Source of the DNA: CADCVT01 sp036389485
GTDB taxonomy: Bacteria > Actinomycetota > Thermoleophilia > Solirubrobacterales > Solirubrobacteraceae
NCBI GenBank assembly: GCA_036389485.1
Contig: DASVPR010000060.1
Span: 1-64,000, forward strand
Length of the DNA stretch: 64,000 bases
Direction: 5' to 3'
The notes beneath the pieces were generated by a model, which saw only the letters and a program-made list of their open reading frames with translations, ran no database searches and was not told the origin of the DNA. This document shows, piece after piece, positions 31,119-40,405 of the stretch. How positions within the stretch are numbered: the stretch's first letter is position 1; every line of letters starts with the position of its first letter. The position numbers and the translations under genes were made by a program.

Positions 31119-32484
31119 CGAGGTTGCCGTCGTTCTGCACGACGAGCGTGGAGTCGCCCGCGAACGTGTGCGTCGACCAGATCGCGCCGCCGCCGGACGC
31201 GTAGATGACGAGGTTCCCGTCGAGCTGCATGACCGCGCGGGCGCCCGGGCTGTACGTCCCGCTCGCCCAGACGGCGCCGTTCGGCCCGTACTCGACGAGG
31301 TTGCCGTCGAGCTGCATCACCAGCCGGAAGCGCCCGTCGTCGGAGACGATGTAGTCGTCCGGGAACATCGTCTGGTCGGGGTACAGGCAGCAGCCGACGT
31401 CGTTCGTGGCCGGCGAGAGGACCGCGGAGGACGACGTCTCGCACGCCGTCGGGTCGTTCGCCGGGGCGAGCACGCACTGGCGCGGCCCGTAGCTCGAGTC
31501 CTCGTGGATGTCGGCGCCCGGGTAGCGCCGCTGCCAGGAGTGCTCGAGCCAGCCGTAGACGGTGTTGTCGCCGACCTTCACGCGCACGTACACGGCGGTC
31601 ACGCGCCCTACGACGCTGTCCGTGTCCGCCTGCCAGGCGCGGCTCGTGATCCCGTACACGTCGCAGCGCGTGACGACCGTCCCCGGCTTCAGGATCGTCC
31701 GCACCGCCCCGTAGCCCTGCGTCTCGCCGCCACCGAGGCGGTTCGCGACGAGCAGCTTGCCGTCCTTCCAGTACCGCTTTCCGACCCAGCTCCACTGGAG
31801 GTACTGGTAGTCGACGTCCTTGTCCCCTTGGAGGATGCCGGCGTTGGCGTACTTGGCGTAGCTGGCGCCCCGGCCGGTGTCCTTGCTGTAGACCCAGGTG
31901 TCGCCCACCTCGTTCGGCGGCCCCGTGGCGCTCGTGACCACGTATTGCTTGAGGGGGCTGTAGTCGCGCGTGCACCTGCGGCCGGCGCCGTAGCCGGTCG
32001 AGTCGGCTGACGCGTCGGGCTTGACCGGGTCCGCGCCGCGCGTGTCGATGGTGCTCTTGGAGAGCACCGGCGGATCGGTGTCCGCGTCGACGAGGTCGCC
32101 GAGCCAGATGTGGCCGTACGGGACCCTCTCGCCGTAGCCGCCCTTGTGGAAGTACAGGTGGGGCCGCGAGCCGTCGGGCGCCGTGGTCTGCAGGCGCTCG
32201 GTCGCGTCGATGCGGACGTAGTTCTGCCCGCTCGGGCAGATCAGGTCGTCGGTGGAGGGATCGAAGAACGACGGGTTGGGGATGTTGTAGCCGGTCGTCG
32301 CGAAGTTCAAGAAGCGCGTCGGCGGATCGGCCGTCGAGCTCTTGAGCCGGACGCAGCGCTCCTGCTTGCGGTAGGGGTGGTTCCACAGCCGGTAGCTGTC
32401 TGGAGTGGCGGCGGCGGGGGGCGCGGCCACGGCGAGGAGGGCGAGCGCCGGGAGGATCCGGCGGAACGGCTCGAGAGCAGGCAC
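31078..32484 (-). CDS. Secreted protein with C-terminal bulb-type (mannose-binding) lectin domain
   Basis: A 468-residue exported protein with a signal peptide ending near PAAAT (about residue 27). Residues about 28-340 form an unassigned Trp/Tyr/Cys-containing region (VYSKDTGRGASYAKYANAG, WSWVGKRYWKDGKL, WLEHSWQRRYPGADIHEDS). The last 100 residues have three QxDxNxVxY repeats (MQLDGNLVEY, MQLDGNLVIY, VQNDGNLVIY), the mannose-binding signature of B-lectins. It probably binds glycans outside the cell. The large N-terminal domain is of unknown function. Confidence 0.85.
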   Translation of the reverse strand: MPALEPFRRILPALALLAVAAPPAAATPDSYRLWNHPYRKQERCVRLKSSTADPPTRFLNFATTGYNIPNPSFFDPSTDDLICPSGQNYVRIDATERLQTTAPDGSRPHLYFHKGGYGERVPYGHIWLGDLVDADTDPPVLSKSTIDTRGADPVKPDASADSTGYGAGRRCTRDYSPLKQYVVTSATGPPNEVGDTWVYSKDTGRGASYAKYANAGILQGDKDVDYQYLQWSWVGKRYWKDGKLLVANRLGGGETQGYGAVRTILKPGTVVTRCDVYGITSRAWQADTDSVVGRVTAVYVRVKVGDNTVYGWLEHSWQRRYPGADIHEDSSYGPRQCVLAPANDPTACETSSSAVLSPATNDVGCCLYPDQTMFPDDYIVSDDGRFRLVMQLDGNLVEYGPNGAVWASGTYSPGARAVMQLDGNLVIYASGGGAIWSTHTFAGDSTLVVQNDGNLVIYGPNGPVWSRW

Positions 32485-32582
32485 GTGGCGAGCGTCTCCG
32501 ACCCGGCACCGCGCCCGCCAGATCGATCCGGACTTCCGTGAGGACGATCCGGACGCGGTAGGGCGCTACCGTCCGCTGCCGG

Positions 32583-33735
32583 ATGAGGCGGGCGCGACGG
32601 ATCGCAGCGGCGGGAGCGGCGGCGTGCGCGGTCGTGCCGGCAGCGGCCGGGGCCGACGTCGAGACGACCGTCGACACGAGCGCCGACCGGCACCCGATCT
32701 CGCCGCTCGTCTACGGCGTCAACGCGAGCGCGCGCGAGGGCGCGGCGTTCTCCTCGCTCCTGTCGTTCGCCCGGCCCGGGCTGGTCCGGCTCGGGGGGAA
32801 CCAGAACGACGGCTACCTCTCGGCGTCGAGCGAGCCGGGTGCCGCGGTCCTGCCGAGCGTGTAGGCGGCGGCCGCGGCGGGCGCCGCGACGATGGTCACG
32901 ATCCCGAACGTCGACTGGGTCGCCGCCGACAAGAACGGCGGCGGCGACATCCGCGGGCAGCCGGGCCGGCTGAAGCAGAACGCCGCGACCGGCGGCGCCG
33001 CGACGACCACGCCCGACCCCGCCGACGGCACCGTCCATCAGGACCAGTTCGCGCGCTGGCTGAAGGAGTCGGCGCCGGCGGGCGCGCGCATCCTGTTCTC
33101 GCTCGACAACGAGCCGGACCTGTGGGCGGACACGCATCCGGAGATCCACCCGGACCACGTGACGTACGCCGAGCTGCGAGCAGACGGCGCGGATCGCGCT
33201 GCGGGGCGGGCCGGAGGCCGAGCGCGCGCGCGTCTTCGCGCTGACGAGCGCCGAGGCGCGGCCGGTCGCACGGCCCGACCTGCAGGCGTCGCCGCGCAGC
33301 CGGTTCGCGTACGAGATGCCGGCGCACTCGGTGAGCGTCATCGTGCCCGTCCCGGTGCCTGGCACCGTGCCGGGCGCCGGCGGCCCGGGCGGCGGGACCA
33401 CGGAGCCGCCGGGCGGCGGCCTGCCGGGCGGCGGCGCCGACGGCGCGCCGGGCGCCACGGCGCGCCTGACGGTCGCGACCCTGCTCGCGCTGCCGTCGAC
33501 GCGCCGGTGCGTCCGCCGCCTGCGCTTCACGATCCGCCGCGGCTTCCGCTCGCGGATCGCGTCGGTCGCGGTGAAGGTCGGCCGGCGGAAGGCGCGCGTG
33601 TTCCGCGGGCCGGCGCTGCGCAGGCCGCTGCGCGTCGCGAAGCTGCCCCGCGGGCGCTTCGGCGTGCGGATCACGGTGAAGCTGAAGGACGGGAGGAAGG
33701 TGGCGGCCACGCGCCGCCATCGCCGCTGCCGGTGA
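32583..33735 (+). pseudogene. Decayed glycoside hydrolase family 44-like gene with deletions
   Basis: A signal peptide is followed by the GH44-type N-terminus VDTSADRHPISPLVYGVNAS and FARPGLVRLGGNQ. An in-frame TAG at 32862 interrupts it. The same frame continues with MVTIPNVDWVAADKNGGG, then FSLDNEPDLWADTHPEIHPD and HVTYAEL, which holds the putative acid/base Glu. After about 33180 the frame changes and the text jumps to a late part (FALTSAEARPVARPDLQ, AYEMPAHSVSVIVPV). A Pro/Gly linker and a basic C-terminal domain ending at 33735 follow. The central catalytic barrel is missing. The gene cannot encode a working enzyme. Confidence 0.8.
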
Positions 33736-33768
33736 TCCGGAGGCGCGGCGGTTGCGCAAACCGTCAGC

Positions 33769-34815
33769 GTGAGCACCTCCGGCGTCCCCCACCGCGCGGG
33801 CTGGAAGCAGGACCTGGCCCCGTACCTCGCGATCGACCGCCGCCGCAGCGTGGCGCAGATCGCGAGCGTCGTCCTCCCCTACCTCGCCGTCTGGCTCACC
33901 GCCGCGCTCGTCCGGCCGGGCGCCGCGGGGGCGATCGCCCTCGGCCTCGTCGCGACCGTCTTCCTCGTGCGGATGTACTCGCTGTTCCACGACCTCACCC
34001 ACAACTCGCTGTTCCGGTCGCGCACGGCCAACCGCCGCTGGGGCCACCTGCTCGGCTTCCTGCTGTGGACGCCGTACCGCTGGTGGCAGCGCCAGCACAG
34101 CCTCCACCACGCGCACACCGGCAACCTCGACAAGCGCGGGCCCGGCGAGATCTTCACGATGACGCTCGCCGAGTACGAGAGCGCGTCGCGCCTGCGGCGG
34201 CTCGGCTACCGCCTGTACCGCAACCCGCTGCTGATGCTGTTCGTCGGCCCGGCCCTCGTCTTCCTCTTCGAGCGCCGCTTCCCGCAGCGCGGGATGTCGC
34301 GGCGGATCCTCGCGAGCGTCGTGATGACGAACCTCGCGCTCGCGACTTGGGCGGTCGGCTGGAGCGCGCTGGCCGGCGCGGGCACGTACTGGCTGATCCA
34401 GGGCACGACCCTCGTCGCGGGCGGCGCCGTCGCCGCGTGGATGCTCTACATCCAGCACCAGTACGAGGGCACCTACTACCGCCCCGCCGGCGACTGGCAG
34501 TTCGAGCTCGCCGCGCTGCAGGGCAGCTCCTACCTCCAGCTGCCCCGCGCGCTCGCGTGGGTGGTGGGGAACGCGAACTACCACCACGTGCACCACCTCA
34601 GCGCGAAGATCCCGAACTACCGCCTGCGCGGGGCGCACGAGGAGCAGCCGCTCTTCTCGCACACGCCGGTCGTGACGATCCGCAGCGGCATCGGCGCGCT
34701 GCGGCTGAAGCTGTGGGACGAGGACGGCGGCCGCCTGGTGCGCTTCCCGCGCCGCGCTCCCGCGCTACAGCTTCGTACCGCTCCTCCGATCAAGGGGGCG
34801 TGCGCCGATCCATAG
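33769..34815 (+). CDS. Membrane fatty acid desaturase
   Basis: A 348-residue integral membrane di-iron enzyme. The three histidine boxes are HDLTHNS (about 74-80), HSLHHAHT (about 111-118) and HHVHHL (about 268-273). There are two pairs of hydrophobic helices around 30-70 and 185-225. It introduces double bonds into acyl chains of membrane lipids, and such genes often respond to cold or envelope stress. GTG at 33769 is the start. The 3' end overlaps the start of the following large gene by 16 bases. Confidence 0.92.
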   Translation: MSTSGVPHRAGWKQDLAPYLAIDRRRSVAQIASVVLPYLAVWLTAALVRPGAAGAIALGLVATVFLVRMYSLFHDLTHNSLFRSRTANRRWGHLLGFLLWTPYRWWQRQHSLHHAHTGNLDKRGPGEIFTMTLAEYESASRLRRLGYRLYRNPLLMLFVGPALVFLFERRFPQRGMSRRILASVVMTNLALATWAVGWSALAGAGTYWLIQGTTLVAGGAVAAWMLYIQHQYEGTYYRPAGDWQFELAALQGSSYLQLPRALAWVVGNANYHHVHHLSAKIPNYRLRGAHEEQPLFSHTPVVTIRSGIGALRLKLWDEDGGRLVRFPRRAPALQLRTAPPIKGACADP

Positions 34816-37800
34816 CGGCATGCTTCGCGCTGGCGTTCGCGCTGCTGCTCACGCCAGCGGCGGCGCGGGCCGACGATCCCATCTTCGACCGCGCGTTCGG
34901 CGCCGGCCCCGCCGACCTGTGCTCGAGCGTCTGCCGCGCGGGCAGCAGCGGCAACGGCGCCGGGCAGTTCAGCTTCCCCGCGGGCGTCGCGGTCAGCGGC
35001 GGCGAGGTCTTCGTCGCCGACCAGAACAACCACCGCATCAGCGTCTACGACACGGACGGGACGTTCACGCGCGCGTTCGGCCGCAACGTCAACCTCAGCG
35101 GCGGCGTCAACCCCGACGTCTGCACCACGTCGAGCATGTGCAAGGCCGGCACGCCGGGCGCGACGGCCGGCCAGCTGAACAGCCCGTACGCCGTCGCGGT
35201 GAGCGCCGGCGAGGTCTACGTCGCCGACGCCTCCAACAACCGCGTCAGCGTCTTCACCACGAGCGGCTCGTTCGTGCGCGCGTTCGGCAAGGACGTCAAC
35301 GCCGGCGGCGTCGGCAACCCCGACGTCTGCACCGCCTCGACCACCTGCCGCGCCGGCAGCCAGGGCAGCGGGCCGGGGCAGCTCAGCTTCCCGCTCGGCG
35401 TCGGGGTGAGCGGCAGCGAGGTCTTCGTCGCGGATGCCTCGAACAACCGCGTCAGCGTCTACAGCACCGCGGGCACGTACGCGCGCGCGTTCGGGGACCC
35501 GGGCAGCGGCGCGGGCCAGCTCAGCTTCCCGTTCGGCCTGGCGGTCAGCGGCGGCGAGGTCTACGTCGCCGACCAGAACAACCAGCGCATCGTCGTCTTC
35601 GCGGCGGGCGGCAGCTTCGCGCGCGCGTTCGGCAGGAACGTCAACCCGGGCGGCGGCAACCCGGACATCTGCACCGCGGTCTGCCAGGCGGGCACGCTCG
35701 GCGGGGGCGCGGGCCAGCTGAACAGCCCGCTCGGCGTCGCGGTCGGCGGCGGGGAGGTCTTCGTCAGCGGCGGCAACCAGCGCATCAGCGTCTTCCTGAC
35801 CGACGGCTCGTTCGCGCGGGCCATGGGCAAGGACGTCAACCCGTCCGGCACGGGCGACCCGAACATCTGCACGACGATCTGCCAGGCGTCCGCGGCGGGA
35901 GGCGCGTCGGCCCAGCTGAGCAGCCCGGCCGGCGTGGCGGTCGCGGGCGGCGAGGTCTACGTCGCCGACAGCGGCAACTACCGCGTCGGCGTCTACAGCA
36001 CCGCGGGCGTCTTCGCGCGCGCGTTCGGCAAGAGCGTGTGGGGCGCGTCGCCGTTCGTCTGCACGACGGTCACCGGCTGCGGGCCCGGCGCGGCGGGCGG
36101 CGCGTCCGGCCAGCTCAATCTGCCCCTGGGCGTCGCGGTGACCGGCGGCGAGACGTACGTCGCCGACCAGACCAACAACCGCATCAGCGTGTTCACGTCC
36201 GCCGGCGCGTTCGTCCGCGCGTTCGGCGACGACGTGAACGCCGGCATCACCGGCAGCCCCGACGTGTGCACCGCGCTCACGACCTGCCGCGCCGGCACGA
36301 GCGGCGTCGGGGCGGGCCAGCTCGGGATGCCCGCCGGCGTCGCGGTGAGCGGCAGCCAGGTCTACGTCGCCGACCAGAACAACCACCGCATCAGCGTCTT
36401 CGGGACCGACGGCACGTTCGCGTGGGCGTTCGGCAAGGGCGTCAACTCGGGCGCGGGCAGCCCGGACGTGTGCACCGCCGCGAGCGGGTGCCGGTCCGGC
36501 AGCCTCGGCGGCGCGCCCGGCCAGCTCGACAACCCGGTGGCGGTCGCGGTGAGCGGCAGCGAGATCTACGTCTCCGACCAGGGCAACCGGCGGATCAGCG
36601 TATTCAGCACCGCGGGCGCGTTCCTGCGCGCGTTCGGCAAGGACGTCAACACCGGCGCCGGCAACCCCGACGTCTGCACGACGAGCTGCAGGTTCGGCAG
36701 CGTCGGCGACGGCGCCGCGCAGCTGAACGGGCCGTACGGGCTGACGGTCAGCGGCGGCGAGGTCTTCGTGGCCGACCACTTCAACAACCGGATCAGCGTC
36801 TACGCGACCGACGGCACGTTCGCGCGGGCGTTCGGCAAGGCCGTCAACGGGAGCGGGTCGGGCAACCCGGACGTCTGCACGGCCGCGACGACCTGCCGCG
36901 CGGGCAGCTCCGGCGGCGCCGCCGGGCAGATCGCGATGCCGTTCGGCGTGGCGATGGGCGACGGCGCGCTGTACGTCTCCGAGCGCTTCAACGCGCGGCT
37001 GAGCGTCTTCGGGCCGGACGGGACGTTCGCGCGTGCCTTCGGGGAGGGCGTCAACCCGCTGACGAGCGGCAACCCCGACGTGTGCACGACCGTCACGGGC
37101 TGCCGCGCCGCCGCGCAGGGCGACGCCGCCGGCCAGTTCATGGAGCCGACGGGCCTCGCGATGAACGGCACGCAGATCTACGTCGCCGACCGGCTCATCC
37201 ACCGCGTCGCCATCTACCGCGTGCCGCGCACCGAGATCACCCCCACGCCCAACACGCTCGCGTTCGGCGCGCGGGACATCGACGACGGGCCGACCGCGGT
37301 CCAGAGCTCGACGATCGCGAACACGGGCACCGAGCCGGTGACGCTGGCCGGCCTGGCGCTGACCGGCGACAGCGCGCACTTCGCGCGGCTGACGGGCGCG
37401 GCCGGCGACTGCGCGGCCGGCGCGACGCTCGCCGCGGGCACGAGCTGCACCGTCCGGCTGCGCTTCGACCCGTCGACGACCGGCGCGAAGGCGGCGGTGC
37501 TGACGGTCACGTCGAACGCGCCCGCGATCACGGTCGCGGTGCAGGGCAGCGGCATCCAGACGTCGCTCGCGCGGACGCCCACGGCATTGGCGTTCGGCTC
37601 GCGCGACGTCGACGACGGCCCGCCCGCCGACCAGAGCTCGACGGTCACGAACACCGGCACGGAAGCGGTCAGCCTCACCTCGTTCACGTTCTCCGGCGAC
37701 TCGACGCAGTTCGCGCGGCTCACCGGCGTCGCGGGCGACTGCTCCGCCACCACGACGCTCGTCGCCGGCGCGTCCTGCACCGTGCGGCTGCGGTTCGACC

Positions 37801-39863
37801 CCACGACCACGGGCGCGAAGGCGGCGACGCTCACGATCGCATCGAACGCGGGGCCGACGACGATCGACGTGACCGGCCGCGGGATCCAGACGCTGCTCAC
37901 GCGCGCCCCGGCGGCGCTGGCCTTCGGCGCGCGCGACATCGACGACGGGCCCGCCGCGGTCCAGAGCTCGGTCGTGACGAACAGCGGCAGCGAGCCGGTC
38001 ACGCTCAGCGCGCTGACGCTCAGCGGCGACGCCGCGTTCGCCCGGCTGACCGGCGCCGCCGGCGACTGCGCCGCCGGCGCGACGCTCACCGCGGGTGCGA
38101 CGTGTGCGCTGCGGGTGCGCTTCGACCCGGCGGCCACCGGGCCGAAGGCCGCGACGCTGACGGTGACCTCGAACGCCGCGCCCGTCTCGGTCGCGCTGAG
38201 CGGCAGCGGCACCCAGCTCCAGCTCGGCGCCAACCCGTCGTCGCTGGACCTCGGCGCGCGCGACGTCGCCGCGGGCGCCTCGGCCGTCCAGTCCTCGACG
38301 GTCACCAACACCGGCTCGCAGGCCGTCACGCTCAGCGGGTTGACGCTGACCGGCGACAGCGCGCACTTCACCCGCCTGACGGGCGCGCCCGGCGACTGCG
38401 CCGCCGGCGGCCAGCTGCTCCCGGCCCAGGCCTGCACCGTTCGCTTCCAGTTCGACCCGGCAACGAGCGGCGCCAAGGCCGCGACGCTCACGGTCGCGTC
38501 CAACGCCCCCGCGCTCACCGTCGCGCTCGCCGGCTTCGGCACCCACACCGAGCTCACGCGCAGCCCGGCGTCGCTCGCGTTCGGCATCCGCGACATCGAC
38601 ACCGGCGCCACCGCGATCCAGTCCTCGACGTTCACCAACGCGGGGACCGAGCCGATCACGCTCAGCGGCTTCACGTTCGCGGGCGACGCGGCGCACTTCG
38701 CGCGCGTGACCGGCGCGCCCGGCGACTGCGCGACGACGAACCCGCTCGACGCGGGCGAGAGCTGCACGCTGCGCCTGCGCTTCGATCCCAGCTCCACGGG
38801 CGCGAAGGCCGCGGCGATCACCGTCGCCTCGAACGCCGCGCCGCTCTCGGTCGCGCTGACGGGCAGCGGCATCCAGACCGAGGTCTCGAGCGACCCGCCC
38901 TCGCTGACGTTCGGCGCGCGCGACATCGACGAGGGCGCCGGGACGCAGCGCGCCACGATCGCCAACACCGGCACCGAGCCGGTCACGTTGACCGGGATCG
39001 CGCTCGCGGGCGACAGCGTCCACTTCACGCGGCTGACGGGCGACCCGCACGACTGCGCCGGGGCGATGCCGCTCGACGTCGGGGACACGTGCACGGTGCG
39101 GATCCGCTTCGACCCGTCGTCCACCGGCCTGAAGTCCGCGGCGCTGACGGTGTCCTCCAACGCCCCCGCGCTCGTGGTCGGGCTGAGCGGGACCGGCACC
39201 ACCACGCGCGTCGACGCGGACGGTGACGGCGTGCCGGACGAGGAGGACACCGACGACGACAACGACCTCGTCCTCGACGCCGACGACGCGTTCCCGCACG
39301 ACGCGACGGAGTCCGTCGACTCCGACGGCGACGGCACCGGCAACAACGCCGACCCCGACGACGACAACGACGGCACCCCCGACGACCGCGACGCGTTCCC
39401 GCTCGACCCGACCCGCCAGAGCGCGACGCCGCAGCCGCCGGAGCCGCCGGCCCCGGCCCCGGTCGAGCCCGCGGCGCGCAAGGTCTCTCGCCCGTGGCGG
39501 CTCAAGCGCCTCGGGCGCGTGCAGGTCGTGGTCGGGAGGACCGGCGTCGTCTTCGCGCGCAGCGGCTACGCGGCGGTCTGCCCGAAGGACGGCCCGCAGT
39601 GCACCGGCCGCGTCACGCTCAAGCTGGTGCGCCGCTCCCCGCGGACCAAGAAGCTCGTCCGCATCTTCCTGACCGGCAAGACCAAGCCGCTGACCATCCT
39701 TCCCGGGACCGAGCGCAAGCTGGCGTTCCGCCTGAGCGACCGCGGCCGCACGCTCCTTCTGCGCCTCGGCAGCCTCCGCGCGCTGATGCGCGGCACGATC
39801 GCGGTCGAGGGCCAGGAGGGCGTCGCGCGGCGCGCGAGGCTGCGCCTCACCGCGCCGCGCTGA
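34800..39863 (+). CDS. Giant secreted mosaic protein: NHL-like propellers, choice-of-anchor D repeats, Ca-binding repeats
   Basis: A 1687-residue exported protein. GTG at 34800 directly precedes the signal peptide VRRSIAACFALAFALLLTPA. Residues about 25-805 hold twelve NHL-like repeats of 55-75 residues (GQLxxPxGVAVSGGEVYVAD, then NxRISVF and GxFxRAFGKxVN), most starting with NPDVCT..C pairs. Residues about 806-1470 hold six choice-of-anchor D repeats of about 110 residues (LAFGARDIDDG, GDCAAGATLAAGTSCTVRL, RFDPSTTGAKAA). Residues about 1475-1540 are Asp-rich thrombospondin-3-like Ca-binding repeats (DADGDGVPDEEDTDDDNDL). A basic C-terminal domain completes it. It probably forms a long surface fibre or adhesive; no enzyme site is seen. 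Confidence 0.88.
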   Translation: MRRSIAACFALAFALLLTPAAARADDPIFDRAFGAGPADLCSSVCRAGSSGNGAGQFSFPAGVAVSGGEVFVADQNNHRISVYDTDGTFTRAFGRNVNLSGGVNPDVCTTSSMCKAGTPGATAGQLNSPYAVAVSAGEVYVADASNNRVSVFTTSGSFVRAFGKDVNAGGVGNPDVCTASTTCRAGSQGSGPGQLSFPLGVGVSGSEVFVADASNNRVSVYSTAGTYARAFGDPGSGAGQLSFPFGLAVSGGEVYVADQNNQRIVVFAAGGSFARAFGRNVNPGGGNPDICTAVCQAGTLGGGAGQLNSPLGVAVGGGEVFVSGGNQRISVFLTDGSFARAMGKDVNPSGTGDPNICTTICQASAAGGASAQLSSPAGVAVAGGEVYVADSGNYRVGVYSTAGVFARAFGKSVWGASPFVCTTVTGCGPGAAGGASGQLNLPLGVAVTGGETYVADQTNNRISVFTSAGAFVRAFGDDVNAGITGSPDVCTALTTCRAGTSGVGAGQLGMPAGVAVSGSQVYVADQNNHRISVFGTDGTFAWAFGKGVNSGAGSPDVCTAASGCRSGSLGGAPGQLDNPVAVAVSGSEIYVSDQGNRRISVFSTAGAFLRAFGKDVNTGAGNPDVCTTSCRFGSVGDGAAQLNGPYGLTVSGGEVFVADHFNNRISVYATDGTFARAFGKAVNGSGSGNPDVCTAATTCRAGSSGGAAGQIAMPFGVAMGDGALYVSERFNARLSVFGPDGTFARAFGEGVNPLTSGNPDVCTTVTGCRAAAQGDAAGQFMEPTGLAMNGTQIYVADRLIHRVAIYRVPRTEITPTPNTLAFGARDIDDGPTAVQSSTIANTGTEPVTLAGLALTGDSAHFARLTGAAGDCAAGATLAAGTSCTVRLRFDPSTTGAKAAVLTVTSNAPAITVAVQGSGIQTSLARTPTALAFGSRDVDDGPPADQSSTVTNTGTEAVSLTSFTFSGDSTQFARLTGVAGDCSATTTLVAGASCTVRLRFDPTTTGAKAATLTIASNAGPTTIDVTGRGIQTLLTRAPAALAFGARDIDDGPAAVQSSVVTNSGSEPVTLSALTLSGDAAFARLTGAAGDCAAGATLTAGATCALRVRFDPAATGPKAATLTVTSNAAPVSVALSGSGTQLQLGANPSSLDLGARDVAAGASAVQSSTVTNTGSQAVTLSGLTLTGDSAHFTRLTGAPGDCAAGGQLLPAQACTVRFQFDPATSGAKAATLTVASNAPALTVALAGFGTHTELTRSPASLAFGIRDIDTGATAIQSSTFTNAGTEPITLSGFTFAGDAAHFARVTGAPGDCATTNPLDAGESCTLRLRFDPSSTGAKAAAITVASNAAPLSVALTGSGIQTEVSSDPPSLTFGARDIDEGAGTQRATIANTGTEPVTLTGIALAGDSVHFTRLTGDPHDCAGAMPLDVGDTCTVRIRFDPSSTGLKSAALTVSSNAPALVVGLSGTGTTTRVDADGDGVPDEEDTDDDNDLVLDADDAFPHDATESVDSDGDGTGNNADPDDDNDGTPDDRDAFPLDPTRQSATPQPPEPPAPAPVEPAARKVSRPWRLKRLGRVQVVVGRTGVVFARSGYAAVCPKDGPQCTGRVTLKLVRRSPRTKKLVRIFLTGKTKPLTILPGTERKLAFRLSDRGRTLLLRLGSLRALMRGTIAVEGQEGVARRARLRLTAPR

Positions 39864-39876
39864 GCCGGCCTCGCCG

Positions 39877-40326
39877 CTACCGGAGGTCGGGGCGATCGGG
39901 CCGCGCCGAGTACGCGGTCGCGAGGCGCGACAGCGTGAGCGCGCCGAGCAGGAGCCCGAAGTCGCGCAGCGCGATGTCGCCGTAGCCGCCGACGAGCAGC
40001 AGGCTCACGATGATGCCCGCGAGCCAGCCCGCGACGAGCAGCCCGCCGAAGCGGGGCGAGGCGAGGACGACGAGCCCGGCGAGGATCTCGACCCCGCCGA
40101 CCATGTACATCGCATCCTGGGCGCTGCCCGGGATGATGTCGTTGAACTCGCTGGCGAGGTACCTGGTCCAGTCGTCGGTCAGGACCTCGGCGAACTTGTC
40201 GAGCCCGAAGAGGATGGGCGCGACGGTGAAGGCGATCCGCAGCAGCAGGAACGCCTGGGCGGCCGGATCGCGACGCAGGACGTCGGCGGCCGGGAACGGA
40301 ACGGGTCGTACGGCGAAGGTGCTCAT
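39877..40326 (-). CDS. DoxX-family membrane protein
   Basis: A 149-residue protein with four hydrophobic helices, the DoxX layout: FLLLRIAFTVAPILFGLDKF, VGGVEILAGLVVLASPRFGG, LLVAGWLAGIIVSLLLVGG, DFGLLLGALTLSRLATAY. The family is linked to redox and envelope homeostasis, but the reaction here is unknown. ATG at 40326 lies 27 bases from an inverted repeat shared with the divergent GTP cyclohydrolase gene, which suggests common regulation. Confidence 0.82.
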   Translation of the reverse strand: MSTFAVRPVPFPAADVLRRDPAAQAFLLLRIAFTVAPILFGLDKFAEVLTDDWTRYLASEFNDIIPGSAQDAMYMVGGVEILAGLVVLASPRFGGLLVAGWLAGIIVSLLLVGGYGDIALRDFGLLLGALTLSRLATAYSARPDRPDLR

Positions 40327-40353
40327 GCCCGTGTCAGCGTCGCGGGCCCGCTC

Positions 40354-40378
40354 GGTCTTACCCCCTCGAGGTAAGACC
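40354..40378. promoter_or_regulatory. Inverted repeat between doxX-like and folE-like genes, candidate operator or bidirectional promoter
   Basis: GGTCTTACC (40354-40362) and GGTAAGACC (40370-40378) form a perfect 9-base inverted repeat with a 7-base spacer. It lies 27 bases from the start codon on each side. Similar GGTAAGA-CTC motifs occur at the same distance upstream of the cupredoxin gene (about 58252) and the DUF4383 gene (about 59523, minus strand). It is a candidate for an alternative sigma -10 element or a regulator site. Confidence 0.6.
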
Positions 40379-40405
40379 TCCGCCGCGGCCGGCGCCAACG
40401 CGCCC

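Noticed and set aside
34920..37220. Regularly spaced repeats suggestive of an array such as CRISPR
   Set aside because: The repeats are in-frame protein repeats (NHL-like) with variable codons. No identical direct repeats with unique spacers and no cas genes were seen.
34617..39299. A 1560-codon open frame on the minus strand across the giant repeat gene
   Set aside because: It is the GC-rich antisense shadow of the NHL / choice-of-anchor gene, Arg/Ala/Val-rich with no recognisable domain, while the plus-strand frame has a signal peptide and clear repeats.
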